Source: Pseudomicrostroma phylloplanum
Taxonomy: Eukaryota > Basidiomycota > Exobasidiomycetes > Microstromatales
Assembly: GCA_039545275.1 (NCBI GenBank)
Contig: BCHS01000001.1
Coordinates: forward strand, 1,876,853 to 1,940,852
DNA: 64,000 nt
Direction: 5' to 3'
Shown: positions 21,508 through 32,817 of the stretch, piece after piece
Numbering within the stretch: position 1 is the stretch's first letter
Layout of the letters: every line of letters begins with the position of its first letter
The notes under the pieces: generated by a model
Databases searched by the model: none
Seen by the model: the letters and a program-made list of their open reading frames with translations, nothing else
What the model was told of the DNA's origin: nothing
Made by a program: the position numbers and the translations under genes

Positions 21508-24500
21508 ATGGGCCACCTGTCTGCAACCAAGGAGCGCTCCACCGCAGCTGCTCCTGTGACCACCATGTCCTCCTCTTATGCGAGGACGGTACTGCGAACC
21601 TGCGCCTACTGGGCCACTAGGAATCCCATCGAGGTCATCGTGACCATCTTCATCATCGTCACACTCGCCTACTTTCAGCTTCTTCACGCCGTGGCGCACT
21701 CTGACTTCTTCGAGCCACTTCAGCAGGATGCCGCTCGGTTAGCAGCTGCGTCCACCTCATCGGACGCCACTGCCGTTCATACTTCTCCACTGCAGCAGGG
21801 TGGCAGCAGCAACGGAGCCCTGGACAAGGCCGGATCTGCCGCTGCCACTTTCATCAGGCTGGCTGGTCGGGAAGGACAGTGGACCATCTTCGATTCATCA
21901 GACGCAGAACACTCCTCAGCGACCTCGCAAGCGCTTAACTTTATTGTCGAGCCAATCGTACTCGCAGATTCGGAACGTACCTCCAAGCCCCGGAGCGTTC
22001 GAGCCCTCAAGGATACCTTCTTGCCCGTGGTGGCGGAGAAGCTCTACGATGACCTTTCTCGTAACTCTAGCGATCTGGCCGAGCCTGTCCGAATCTACGA
22101 TGCAGATGCAGACCTCACCGCCTTTGGCTTCGGCAGAGTGTATACAGAGGGCCAGTATGTCTCGTCGCGCAAGTCTCTCCTGGAGGACGCGGGCGACCCT
22201 GATCTGCTAGCCTCTGTACTGGCAGATGCATCGAAAGCTGCTTCATCGCGGCTTCGGCGCAGCCCGGCTGGAGCAGTCGAGGCTAAAGCGCTCGATCTGC
22301 AGGCGCAGCAGTTGAGCCTCGTGTCTGTCATCTCGGACTCTGACCTCGAGAAGCACACGCCTGGCGGCAGGAGAAACACCGGGGCGACCGAGGAGCTGAG
22401 AAGTATCAGGTGGTTGGCCTACACTTCGAGGGCTCTCATCGTCAGGTTCTGGGCTCTACTGCAAAAGGCAGATTCGGCTGACATCTTTGTGATGCTCATG
22501 GCATACGTTATGATGCATGGGACATTTGTCAATCTCTTCCTGTCCATGAGGAAGTTCGGTAGCAATTTCTGGCTGGGTAAGTACCATCGCAGTCCGGTCA
22601 TATCGAGGAAGCATTCGCTCATACTCATTGTCCTCTCTACGGAATCCTCCACCCCACTTGCGCAGGCACTTGCGTTTTGGCTTCGTCGATTTTCGCTTTC
22701 CTCTGCGCCCTCACTGCTGCTTCCATTCTGGGAGTTGTAGTGGATCCCGTCTGCCTGTCAGAGGCACTTCCTTTCCTGGTCATCACCGTCGGCTTCGAAA
22801 AGCCTTTCATCCTGAGTCGTGCAGTCTTCACTCATCCTGGCATTGCGCCGGAACCGCACAACAGCGAAGCTGCTCTCAAGACGACCGAGGGCTCTCTTGC
22901 CACCGGACTAGATGCCAGCGAAGGGCTGAACGGCTTTGCCAATGCTGGCCAAGTTCCCTCTGACCTTACAACAGTGGACCCTTCGATGTCACCTGAGGAG
23001 TCTTTCGTTCGTGCTCTGACAGCTCGTCTCAAGTCTGAGCCATCCCTGCAATGGTCCGCGCCGCCACCGATGCCAGCCCACGAGGTCGTTTCCTCTGCTG
23101 TCGAATCTGTAGGCATGCAGCTGGCAAGAGATTATGCTATTGAGGTTGCTGTGCTCCTCGTAGGCGCTACGAGCGGTCTCAGCGGCTTGCGAGAGTTCTG
23201 CCAGCTGGCTGCTCTCATCCTCATCTTCGATTGCGCCTTCCTCATGGTCTTCTACGTTGCGATCCTGACTGTCATGGTCGAGGTGCACAGGATCAAGGTC
23301 ATGCGTGGGGTGAGGAAGCCTCGGCCGAGCACTCCACCCAATGTTGATTCGGATGACCCTGTCTCGGACATCCCTACTCCCACCTCGGGCGGAAGCGACG
23401 ACGTAGCTCAATCTGTAGCGGGCCTTCGACAGAGCAGCCCAGAGCGCCGAAAGCGCTCCCGCCCCCTCTGGCGACGAGTAGTCAAGCTACTTCTCGGCAA
23501 GGTTCCATTTGAGTCGAGCCGAGGCAAGAAGGAGAATCCCGTAGCAAGACTCAAGCTATTGCTCATCACGGCCTTCCTCACGCTGCACTCGCTGAATCTC
23601 GTCTCCACTTTGACTGCTCAGTCCGCCATCTCGAGGCATCAGTCCATCGCGGAGCCTAGCCTCTTCGATGCCGTCGTCCAGTCCTCTGCGCTCTTCTCGC
23701 CAAATGTCGCCTCGCCTACCCTGTCGCCGCTGCTGGCCGAGTTGGTCTCCTCTCAACCTTCAGATCGCGACCTTATGGTGAGAGTCGCCGACTCAGTTGT
23801 CTTTGTTCTCATCGACAAGGCAGCCGAGGCCGATGAAGCTCGCAGCTCTATGGCCAACGCCGCTCTCAACGCCTCGGGCGGAGCTGGCTCCACTGTGCGC
23901 ACGTCTGCTTCCTCTTCCAACGTAGCAAGCTCGCTCCGGGCGTCAGGTCGTACCTCGGGCTCACTCGCCGTACTCGACAGCTTCATTACTGGATGGTCTA
24001 CCATCGTAGGCGACCCGGTCATCTCGAAGTGGATGTCTCTGGCTTTGTTGATCAGCATCTTCCTCAATGCGCACCTTCTCAAGGGTATCGCATCAGGTAA
24101 TGCTGCAGTCGCCGAGGGTAATGCGGCAGGCGCTGCTGCCTTTGCTGCCGCTCGCATGATTGGAGCCCATCTCGACCGGGGGCGTGAGGAGGACACTTCT
24201 GCTCGTGAGACAGGCAAACAACAACAGCGAGGCAACGTCCAGGCGGCAAGCGCAACGGCGAAGAGTAGTCAGGGTCTCAATGATTATCACATGATGCTGG
24301 CCAAGAGAGCTACTGCTCACGGCGGCAAGTCCAAGCTGGACAAGCTGCCTGGAAGGAATGGAGCACAGCCGGATGTCGATGGCTCCTCAGCCGGATCAGA
24401 GAAGAGGACTGCTATCCCAGCCGTATCCATCAGTAGCGATGCCGGAGATGCCGTCAGGGATCTCAAGAAGCCAGATGTTCCTGCTAGCGCAGACGGAGAA

Positions 24501-26093
24501 GGAGCCGTCGCTAGCCCTGGGGCGAGAAACTCGGGTTTGCGGTTGCAGCCTACGAACTTTATTGGCAAGAACGGCAAGGTGGACACGCGCCCATTCGAGG
24601 AAGTGCTGGACATTTATGCTGGCGGAGGCGGTGTGTTCATGCTCAACGACGAGGAAATCATTGTGCTGGCCCAGAAGGGCAAGATTGCTCCCTATGCCTT
24701 GGAGAAGACGCTACAGGATCACAACCGAGCCGTCAGGGTAAGGAGAGCGCTCATCTCGCGATCTTCGTCCACTGCTTCGCTGGAAAGCTCACAGCTGCCA
24801 CACTTGGACTATGACTATAGTCAGGTGATGGGAGCCTGTTGCGAGAACGTCGTGGGTTACATGCCTCTCCCCGTGGGCATCGCCGGTCCGCTCACGATCG
24901 ACGGACAACCTCTGCCAATCCCAATGGCTACGACAGAAGGTACCTTGGTAGCATCGACTTCTCGAGGCTGCAAGGCTCTCAATGCTGGTGGTGGTGTCAC
25001 CACGGTCCTCACCCAGGACGCCATGACCCGTGGTCCAGCCATCGAGTTCCCGAATATCGTGCAAGCAGCTCGGGCCAAGCGGTGGATCGACTCGGCCGAG
25101 GGAGCGCAAGCCATCAAGGCCGTCTTTGACTCTACGTCTCGCTTCGCCCGTCTGGCGAGCTTGCGAAGTGTCATGGCTGGTCGGACGCTGTACGTAAGAT
25201 TCGCCACCAGCACAGGTGATGCAATGGGCATGAACATGATCTCAAAGGGTGTCGAGAAGGCACTCGACATGCTCATCAACGACCACTTCCCTGAAGCCGT
25301 CCTGCTTTCTTTGTCTGGCAACTACTGCATCGACAAGAAGCCTGCCGCAATCAATTGGATCGAGGGGCGAGGCAAGTCAGTGGTGGCCGAGGCTGTCGTG
25401 CCTGGACACGTCGTCAAGTCGGTCCTGAAGACGACGACTGAGTCTCTGGTGCGCTTGAACATTCGCAAGAACCTCGTAGGATCAGCCATGGCTGGATCTG
25501 TGGGAGGATTCAATGCTCACGCTGCCAATATCCTCACTGCGATCTTCCTGGCGACGGGACAAGATCCTGCCCAGAATGTGGAGTCTTCAATGTGTATTAC
25601 GCTCATGGAAGCTCTTCCAGCCAAGGATGGCGGGGAGGAGGACGATTTGCTGATCACATGTAGCATGCCCAGTATAGAGGTGGGAACAGTAGGAGGAGGA
25701 ACTGGTCTATCCCCACAGAGGGCTATGCTGGAGATGCTGGGTGTGGCAGGAGCCAACCAGGCTACTCCAGGCGCCAATGCCCAACGTCTGGCGAGGATCA
25801 TCGTCGCTTCGGTCATGGCCGGTGAGCTGTCCCTAATGTCGGCCCTGGCAGCAGGTCACCTGATCCGAGCCCACATGGCCCACAACCGTTCTGCACCACC
25901 CACCGCTCCCGCTACGCCGGGAGCAGTGACGCCGCTGCGGAGAGAGGGCTCAAGCCAGAATCTGCCCAGCCTGTCCACCATGACACCACTGGTCGCAACG
26001 CCCGTGCGTAGGTCGCCGACTTCATCTTCGGATGCCCCGGCTACGCAGCTCAGGCGGTCTACAAGGAGCGGGTTGAGTGAGAGTAGTACGTAA
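21508..26093 (+). CDS. HMG1: HMG-CoA reductase with sterol-sensing domain
   Basis: Endoplasmic reticulum enzyme reducing HMG-CoA to mevalonate with NADPH, the controlling step of sterol and isoprenoid synthesis. Exons are 21508..22576 and 22666..26093, giving 1498 residues, at the long end for fungi. The first membrane helix lies near 39-62. The sterol-sensing region spans about 310-570 and is cut by the intron. A long Ser/Ala-rich linker follows. The catalytic domain (about 960-1435) shows [15 protein letters not shown] (catalytic Glu), [28 protein letters not shown] (catalytic Lys), GTVGGGTGL and a late catalytic His in [11 protein letters not shown]. The C-terminal 60 residues are disordered. 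The frame extends 27 bases upstream but without an ATG. Regulation by sterol-dependent turnover is expected for the family; the sequence only shows that the sensing domain is present. Confidence 0.96.
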
Positions 26094-26925
26094 GCCTCGA
26101 AGGTCAGGAAGCGGAATAGACGCAGAACAGGGAGGGTGGGTTGAGGTTAGTCATGCTGAATGAAAGACGAAGAGGGAAATTACAATATATCGAGTTACAT
26201 GTCTCCCAATCTCGCCTGCGACATTTGCCGACAGTGTGCTGCCTAACGTTCCGACGTCTCTTGAGGCTTACCTGTCCAGAGCTGCCTGCTTTCCTCCTTG
26301 CCTGCCCCAGTGGCTGTCCAAGCAAGAGCGTGAGAGTATTTGAGCTACGTCGAGATGCGATAGAGCGCCGTGTGGTCGCCTTCCAATGCCCTGATCATCT
26401 GGCCGCTGTGTAACTACGCTGCGCCTCGCCTCGCCTCGCCTTTGGCTTGAAATCTCCGCTGCTGAGCGGAAGCGGGGATGCGCCAGAAGTAAGCTGACTG
26501 CCCCCTCACCCTTGGCTGTGGCGCCCGCGTGCGTGCTGCCTCCCCTCCGCCGTGGAGGCTGCCTCTCCCTTAACCTCGCTAAATTAGACTACCACGACTG
26601 GCGAGGCACAGAGACAGATTTAGCGTTTCCCCACTCCACAATCGCTCAGCGCATGAGTCAAAACCCCCTCAGCTCAATAGCGACGATATATAGTCACTCG
26701 CTCGGGTGAGAGCTGATGCTACTCCTCCCCGGCCATCCGTCCTAATTGCCAATCAGCGACACCACGCCCATCCCTTCCTGCCTTTCGTGCCCGCGCTGGC
26801 TGCAACCAACACCCGCTCAGAGTCAGGGCTTTAGTCTCCCTCACGCATAACGTATACGTATGCAAGACCGCTAGGTCCATTGGCTTCGCCTGCCACTCTC
26901 GACGCTCCTCCCCCTGTATCACACA
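26094..26925. promoter_or_regulatory. Upstream region of the DUF3425-type regulator
   Basis: The 3' end of HMGR should lie in the first part. A CGCCT-type short repeat lies at about 26428-26446. The TATA-like site at 26686-26693 is the only clear promoter signal. No further gene was found. Confidence 0.5.
26686..26693 (+). promoter_or_regulatory. Possible TATA box, ATATATAG
   Basis: A TATA-like octamer 233 bp before the ATG of the bZIP-like gene, followed by pyrimidine-rich leader sequence. Position and orientation fit; function is inferred. Confidence 0.45.
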
Positions 26926-28803
26926 ATGCCCGCTAAAGTAGACAATCTCGACGCCGTGCTGCTGCTGGAGAAGCGTAGGGAGCAGAATCGTGCTGCTCAG
27001 AAGAGATTCAGAGAGAAGAGGGCCGCCAAGCAGCAGCAGCAGCAGCAACCACGAGAGGAAACGGAACACAGTCTAGCGTCTAGCTATGATGCCCAGCCAA
27101 ATGTAGAGGGACCTTCACCAGCTCCCTGGGCCGACGCCGTCCCCATCCAGCCTACGTCCTACGAGACGGGGCCATGGGCTCCTGCCGAGCCACAGCCGAA
27201 GCTACAACAACGGCAAAGCCAAACAGGTTCTTCTTCGTCTGGCGCCTCGCCCTTTAATCTCTTCGGCTCTCAATCGGACGTAGACATAACAAGCGGTGCG
27301 AGCTCTAGCGGCCGCTCCTTCTCCAGTCCATCGACGGAGGACGTCACACCCTCGCCGCCTGCAGCCGATGGAGACGCCCAGCCCGCTACATTTGAGACGA
27401 CGGCGGCTCAGCTGGATCTCTTCGGTATCAACCTGCCATCGCCTCAGCAACAATCACAAGAAGGCACGAGCCCGGACGTTGAAGTCATAGGGTACAATGG
27501 TGATCTTGAGACGATGAGGGACATTGGCCTCTTTGGCGGAGGTGAGAGCTGGGTGCGGCCTCCTGCATTTTCACCGACACCAACACTACCTTCTCAAACG
27601 TCGTCACCCTTTGACATTGCAAGGCTGCTCACAAATACTGGCGATGGCGCGCAAAGGAGCTTCAGCAACAGTGTTAACAGCGCAATCGCAGACTACAATG
27701 CAGGGCCATCCGCCTCTACATCCTACGATAACGCGCAGGGCAACATGGTCCCACTAGAATTCGCCTGGACGCTTGCGCAGGTGATGTCGAAGGCTCAAGG
27801 CATGCACGCTCTCAGTGCGATGCAGACGGGTCAGCTCTCGCCCGCTTCCCTGCGGAATGTCTTCTGCCCGGATCCTACCATGGACAGTCGTCTGCAGGTC
27901 AAGCCCATTGCATTTGCGAGCGCAATGCGCGTCAATCTCATCACTCTCGGCTATCTCGCAGAGGATGGGGAGACTGGCGATACTAACGCGGTTGCCAACA
28001 TATGGAAGAAACGATCTGCCAAGTATATTCGAAGAGGTCCCAACGGCCGATACGCCGAAAGCGCTGAAGACCCGAATGGCAAGCTGGTCCTCTCCTTTCC
28101 CGACGTGCCGACGGAGATGTCCCTGCAGTCTTATTGCGGCACAATACCGAGATGTCTTAGTCGTGTGGACCAGATTCGGAGGGTCCAACGCCTGCGCAAC
28201 GCACCCAACATCCATCCGACTAAGCTCCAGCTCGACGTGCCACACTCGATCTTCATCGATATCCTTCCCTGGCCAGCCGTGAGAGATCAGCTCATACGCC
28301 TCACCTCTACCGGCAAGCTCGATGTCTCGGACGTCAAAGGGGATCTGGTTGGCAAAGAATTTAGCTACATGGGAGCAGGTAACGCCGTCCAGATCCATGG
28401 GGACGACCCGCTAGACGAAGAAGGGTGGGAGCTGAGCGAGAACTTTCTGCGAAAGTACCACCCCTACATCCACTTTGACCGCAAGATCATTCGCAGGACC
28501 AACTTCTGGAGAAGGATGCGAGGTGAATCCGACGTGGTCCTCGAGAAGGGCAGTGAAGGATTTCCGCCCGGTGCGGAGCACGGGGCAGCGGAGACGGCAG
28601 CGAGAGCAGCGGAGCCAGACAGTCAGGACTGTCTAGCATCTCGTACGAACACGATGAGGATGCCTACGACGGTGGCTGACCCGATGAGAGATCCTGCGGC
28701 GGCCCCCTCGATGTCTCTACCGACGATGAGCTACGATTTGGAGACTACATTGGAAGAGCTCCTGGCAAGCCACGTCAGCACGGACGCAGGAGTGGCTGGG
28801 TGA
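26926..28803 (+). CDS. bZIP-like basic region protein with DUF3425-type C-terminus
   Basis: Predicted transcription regulator, an intronless frame of 625 residues. Residues 14-35 (EKRREQNRAAQKRFREKRAA) match the bZIP basic region, including the N-x2-A-x2-x-R signature that contacts DNA. Instead of a leucine zipper, a polyglutamine run and disordered sequence follow. The C-terminal part (about 260-540) is ordered. It includes DVPHSIFIDILPWPAVRDQL (near 435-455), typical of the fungal DUF3425 domain that accompanies such basic regions, and ends in a Trp/Tyr/Phe-rich block (FLRKYHPYIHFDRKIIRR). Fungal proteins of this type often act in stress or secondary metabolism. No neighbouring gene points to a pathway here. 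Confidence 0.82.
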   Translation: MPAKVDNLDAVLLLEKRREQNRAAQKRFREKRAAKQQQQQQPREETEHSLASSYDAQPNVEGPSPAPWADAVPIQPTSYETGPWAPAEPQPKLQQRQSQTGSSSSGASPFNLFGSQSDVDITSGASSSGRSFSSPSTEDVTPSPPAADGDAQPATFETTAAQLDLFGINLPSPQQQSQEGTSPDVEVIGYNGDLETMRDIGLFGGGESWVRPPAFSPTPTLPSQTSSPFDIARLLTNTGDGAQRSFSNSVNSAIADYNAGPSASTSYDNAQGNMVPLEFAWTLAQVMSKAQGMHALSAMQTGQLSPASLRNVFCPDPTMDSRLQVKPIAFASAMRVNLITLGYLAEDGETGDTNAVANIWKKRSAKYIRRGPNGRYAESAEDPNGKLVLSFPDVPTEMSLQSYCGTIPRCLSRVDQIRRVQRLRNAPNIHPTKLQLDVPHSIFIDILPWPAVRDQLIRLTSTGKLDVSDVKGDLVGKEFSYMGAGNAVQIHGDDPLDEEGWELSENFLRKYHPYIHFDRKIIRRTNFWRRMRGESDVVLEKGSEGFPPGAEHGAAETAARAAEPDSQDCLASRTNTMRMPTTVADPMRDPAAAPSMSLPTMSYDLETTLEELLASHVSTDAGVAG

Positions 28804-29653
28804 GGAATTGTATTGCAAGTCATTATCTTATGTATACACCCTACTGACTAGGGAGATCGAGGGCGGGTTGTCTTGCTTGGTATTGGTGTAGCTCATGGAT
28901 CAGCCCGTCACCTCTTGTTTATGTCCTTGTTGTAATACTATCCACCACTTTTGGAAATTGGAGTCCGGAACGGCATTCTGCTGATGCTGATGCATGTGAC
29001 GTGCATGCACGGCGACCTCTTTTTCTTGCACACGCTCTATTCGCCTCGCGTGGCAGAGGCGCGTGGCATGGCATGGAATGGGCGGGGGAAAGGAAAAGGG
29101 GAAGATTCACTCCATTGCATGGCAGTGTGAGAAAACAAGGGCGTGTCAACGACTTCGAATACACTCAGGACAATCCTTATGCCGGCGTTCTTGTTGTGAG
29201 GCCGAAAGAGAAGGAACGTGAGATGCGTGCGACCTGAATCACAGGCCGGAGTGGGCATGTAGGGACGCTGGTCATCACCTGGTGCTCCTGTCATCTGCCG
29301 GGCGACTCACAATCCATGCTGACGACTCTATGACCCTCGTCCTCACTTTGGGTCGACTCGCGGAACGCAAAAGGGGGCGGGGGGGGGGGAAGGGACAGGC
29401 ACGCTTCAATTGCCGAAGCGAGGCGAGATTTGGCCAGGGTCTAGTTTCTGAAGAGGAGAACGATGATCCTCCCTGCCCGGGGCACACACGGAAGAGAATT
29501 TGTGAGGTGAGCAAAGTGCCGGTGCCGGCAGGTTGCGATGGCTCGAGGGGGCATGCCAATCAAGGTGGAGAGCCTTAGCCGAGGGAGGGGAGCGGAGGAG
29601 GCGCCCGAAGAAAAAAGGAAGGTATCGGCCCGCCAAGCTGAGCTGAGGTGACC

Positions 29654-29678
29654 GGCGGGCGGGCGGGCGGGCGGGCGG
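29654..29678 (+). repeat. GGCG tetranucleotide run
   Basis: About six tandem GGCG units give repeated GGG tracts able to form a G-quadruplex. It lies roughly 155 bp upstream of the TATA box of the MARVEL-like gene. A second G tract lies at 29373-29389. Confidence 0.75.
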
Positions 29679-29832
29679 ATGGAGGTGTCCCACCCACGTC
29701 TGGGCCGCATGGCCTCGCAGGCGGTGTGTCGTCATTTGCTCCCGATGACGCACCGCCGAGGCAGGAAAGCGTCGCAGGCACCTTCCGCATGGCCTCGAAT
29801 GCGTCCGCGTCTGTTTGCCTCGCCCCGGCAGC

Positions 29833-29839
29833 ATATAAA
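29833..29839 (+). promoter_or_regulatory. TATA box, ATATAAA
   Basis: A good TATA element 172 bp before the start codon of the MARVEL-like gene, followed by a CA-rich leader. Strong TATA boxes often mark highly or variably expressed genes. Confidence 0.6.
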
Positions 29840-30010
29840 CTCCCAGGCCGGACAGGTTTACTTTTCCGTCTTCGTCTTGATTTCCCCATCAGCAAATACC
29901 AAACCCGCAAGCAAACCACCACCACCACCACCTACTCACCGCCCATCTTCCTCAAGGCATCTACCTGCTCAAACGTCCATCAACAACACCACCAAAACAC
30001 CACAGCAAAA

Positions 30011-30646
30011 ATGGTCGACCTTGGAGCACACATCCGTCGTGGCCACCCCGCCGCCTTTGGTCTCTTGGCCTTCATCTCCCTCATCGTGGGAATCATCTCG
30101 GCCGCCATCACTGCCGACTACGAGGGCAACGACACTGGTGCCAACGGAAACTACACTGGCCTCGTCACCCGCGTGCACTTCGCCGTCTTCTACGGTTGGT
30201 GGACTTTCGTCTTCAGCATCATCTACGTGAGTATGACAACACAGGCGCAAGGGGAATGGGCGATGTGCGCCACACCAGCCACACACCCAATCACAGCATC
30301 AGGCTCTAGCAAACAAGTTCCTTACCTTCCTCTTTGTTTCTTTCCCTCGCAGCTCGCTCTCTTCCTGACTGGTGTTGGCGGCGTCGTTACTTCGATTGCA
30401 GGCCACGGAATCTGGCTACTCCTCACCTGGATCTTCTGGCTGGCCGGTGCCGGTGCCCTCGCTGACACCCTCGGCACCAGCTGTGGTACCTCGCGCTATT
30501 ACTACTGCAACTCGCTCCAGGCCCTGCACGCCTTCAGCTGGTTCGGATGGATCCTCCTCACCTTCATGCTCGCCGTCGTGGCTGCCATCGGTGGTGGCGC
30601 CTTCCGAGGCGGTCGTGGTCTCAAGGACGGTCTGTCCGAGGCCTAA
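30011..30646 (+). CDS. MARVEL-like four-helix membrane protein
   Basis: Exons are 30011..30226 and 30353..30646, giving 169 residues. The product starts MVDLGAHIRRGHPAAF and has four hydrophobic segments: about 19-38, 59-82, 88-110 and 135-157. The two short loops carry an N-glycosylation-like NYT and a cysteine pair (TSCGTSRYYYCN) between helices three and four. This is the layout of fungal MARVEL/Nce102-like plasma membrane proteins, which organise membrane domains or traffic. The exact subfamily is not proven. The TATA box and CA-rich leader upstream suggest strong expression. Confidence 0.82.
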   Translation: MVDLGAHIRRGHPAAFGLLAFISLIVGIISAAITADYEGNDTGANGNYTGLVTRVHFAVFYGWWTFVFSIIYVSMTTQAQGEWAMCATPATHPITASGSSKQVPYLPLCFFPSQLALFLTGVGGVVTSIAGHGIWLLLTWIFWLAGAGALADTLGTSCGTSRYYYCNSLQALHAFSWFGWILLTFMLAVVAAIGGGAFRGGRGLKDGLSEA

Positions 30647-31188
30647 ATCCAACCCTCTAGAAGCGACGGCTGGTCTGAGAGTCCGCTGCAAAGCGAGCCT
30701 TGGTGCATCCTTCATGCTACCTGTTCATCTGGTGCTGCGCTCCCTATACCAATCTCCTCTTTGAGTTGCGCAGTGCCCCCTTCTCACCCTCGATACTTTG
30801 CATTATATCAAAATCATCACAACCAATCGACTTCGACGGTCGCAGCTGGGATCTTATTCCCTCCTAAGACCTCGCATCGTGGCGCCGCCTTCATCCCCCC
30901 TGTCTTCCATTGCTGGGTTGTACGACTGCCTCGATTGCTTCCTCTTTTGTCCCACTTTTCGACACATGCTCATAGCAAATAAAGACACATAATCATGATC
31001 ATCGCTACAGGTTGTGTACAAAGCATCTGAACAAATCTGACCCACGTTCTTCATGTTGCTGTTGACCCGCGGCGCCGAGCATTGACTCACGGCGCTTACG
31101 CGAGGTGGAGGATATGCGATGCGAGATTCTCAATTGAAGAATCTCCCGTACCTCGAGAGCTTCCGACCACTGACATCTGCTGCTTGGC
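30647..31188. promoter_or_regulatory. Intergenic region before PDX3
   Basis: The 3' end of the MARVEL-like gene and the promoter of the oxidase gene fit in these 542 bp. No coding frame or clear motif was seen. Confidence 0.5.
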
Positions 31189-32294
31189 ATGCTTCTTCAC
31201 AGGACAGCAATATCATCACTCCCATCAGCAATCCCATCCGTCGTGCTCCAAGCACGTTCGACTCAACCCCTGTCCTCTACGTTGCTGGGCAGATCCGCCC
31301 GCCGTTGCTACCACTCGCGAAAGGCCATCTCGAACCCACTACTCCTTAGCCGCTCTAGCAGACTAGTGATGTCAGACTTTGTCCCGCCGCCAGTCTTCTC
31401 GGAGCATCGCTCTGCCTCCTCGATGTCTTCCTCATCAGCACAAGCCTCGGCCACCGACGCCTCCAAAGACCCCACCACCGAGGCTCAATCGGGAACTCAG
31501 ATCACCTCTCACAACCAGTACGACACTGCTGGTCTTTCCTCTTCCGACCTGCTCCCCTCGCCCGTCGCCCTCTTCCAACGCTGGTTCGAATCTGCCCAGG
31601 GACAGGATGTCCACGAGCCAGAAGCCATGCTCCTCTCCACGGTGGCCTCTTCCCCCACAGACGGCACTCCCAGGCCATCGAGCAGGGTAGTCCTCCTCAA
31701 GGAGATCCACCCAAAGGAGGGCCTCACCTTCTACACCAACTACACCAGTCGTAAAGGACGCGAGCTCGCCCAAAACCCACACGCGGCCGCCACATTCTAC
31801 TGGCGTGAAACTTCACAGAGCGTACGCTTCTGTGGACGTGTAAGGAAAGTCTCAAAGGAGGAGTCGCAGAAGTACTTTGATTCGAGACCGGTTGGGTCGA
31901 GGGTTGGAGCGCATGCCTCTCCGCAGAGCACGAGAGTAGGGTCGCGTGAGGAGCTCGAGGAGATGGTCAGGGGGAAGGAGCGGGAGCTGGGTGTTCCTGG
32001 TGCGGCTGGACTCGAGGGTAAGGAGGCTGGTAAGAAGTGGGAGGAGAAGCACCTAGAGGTACCGGAGTATTGGGGAGGCTACAGAATTGAGCCTTACGAG
32101 GTTGAGTTCTGGTGTGGGAGACCGAATAGGCTTCATGATCGATTCAGGTGAGTCGGCGTGCCGGGCGAGATCACGCAAGGGGAAAAGTCAGGGAGCTGAT
32201 GTGCTTTCGTTGCTTCCACAGATACACTCGCGACGAGAATTCGAAGAAGTTGGCAGGAGAAGACCAGTGGACCGTCGAGAGGCTCGCTCCGTAG
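31189..32294 (+). CDS. PDX3: Pyridoxamine 5'-phosphate oxidase
   Basis: FMN enzyme that oxidises pyridoxamine or pyridoxine phosphate to pyridoxal phosphate. The exons are 31189..32147 and 32222..32294, giving 343 residues. The conserved core begins near residue 100 (PSPVALFQRWFESAQ) and has RPSSRVVLLKEI and LTFYTNYTSRKGRELAQNP (FMN/substrate site). The C-terminal signature includes EFWCGRPNRLHDR and, in exon 2, ends WTVERLAP. Both ends match the family. The first 60 residues look like a mitochondrial presequence (Arg/Ser-rich, with RRCYHS). A second ATG at 31369 (MSDFVPPPV) would give a cytosolic form. The tail exon is short but required by the family signature. Confidence 0.94.
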
Positions 32295-32817
32295 CGTCCG
32301 ACTACCTTGAGTCAAGTCATCTCAGCATACAGCACGCACTCATCACTCTTTACCTGACTCAGGATACGAAAGCATAAGATACCTTCCCATTGACAACGAC
32401 TGAGCGGGCGAGCGAGAACATCATGACACTTGAAGAAAGCAAGAGCGCAGCGGAGCGTGATCACTCTTGCCTTCCTTCCAGTCGTGTCCCAGGCGGCCTG
32501 GTCCTTATCCTTCCCCAGCTCACTGTCGCTCCTTGGCTTTGCAACCCGGAGTAGCAATCGTGAGCTTTGCTCCCGTTGGCCGATTGTCTGCATCGGGTCA
32601 TACTGACTCGATGCAGCAGAACGTCGTTTGGGGCACGCTCGTGCCACGAGGACCACGGACCATTTGCTGACGGCGCCGCCGTGAGCGGACCGAATCCTGA
32701 CAGGATGCCGAGTCAGAAATCGGCGCGACTTTGCCTGTCGTCGTCTGTCTGACGGGGTAAGCCCAAGCAATCTGAGCTTACACAATCCGCAAAGGAGGAA
32801 AACACAATGAATTGTGT
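32295..32817. other. Convergent 3' region of PDX3 and AUR1
   Basis: The interval holds the two 3' ends. A 171-codon minus frame runs into the AUR1 coding end and has no domain. No gene is supported. Confidence 0.5.

Larger units (their letters stand above)
28804..30010. promoter_or_regulatory. Upstream region of the MARVEL-like gene
   Basis: Contains a G tract (29373-29389), a GGCG repeat (29654-29678), a TATA box (29833-29839) and an A/C-rich leader from about 29900 to 30010. Open frames here overlap on both strands and lack domains. This is a well-formed single promoter rather than a hidden gene. Confidence 0.6.

Noticed and set aside
22577..22665. A gene boundary splitting HMGR in two, with the second part starting at an internal TTG
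   Set aside because: A phase-1 intron with good sites joins the frames within the sterol-sensing region and restores [10 protein letters not shown].
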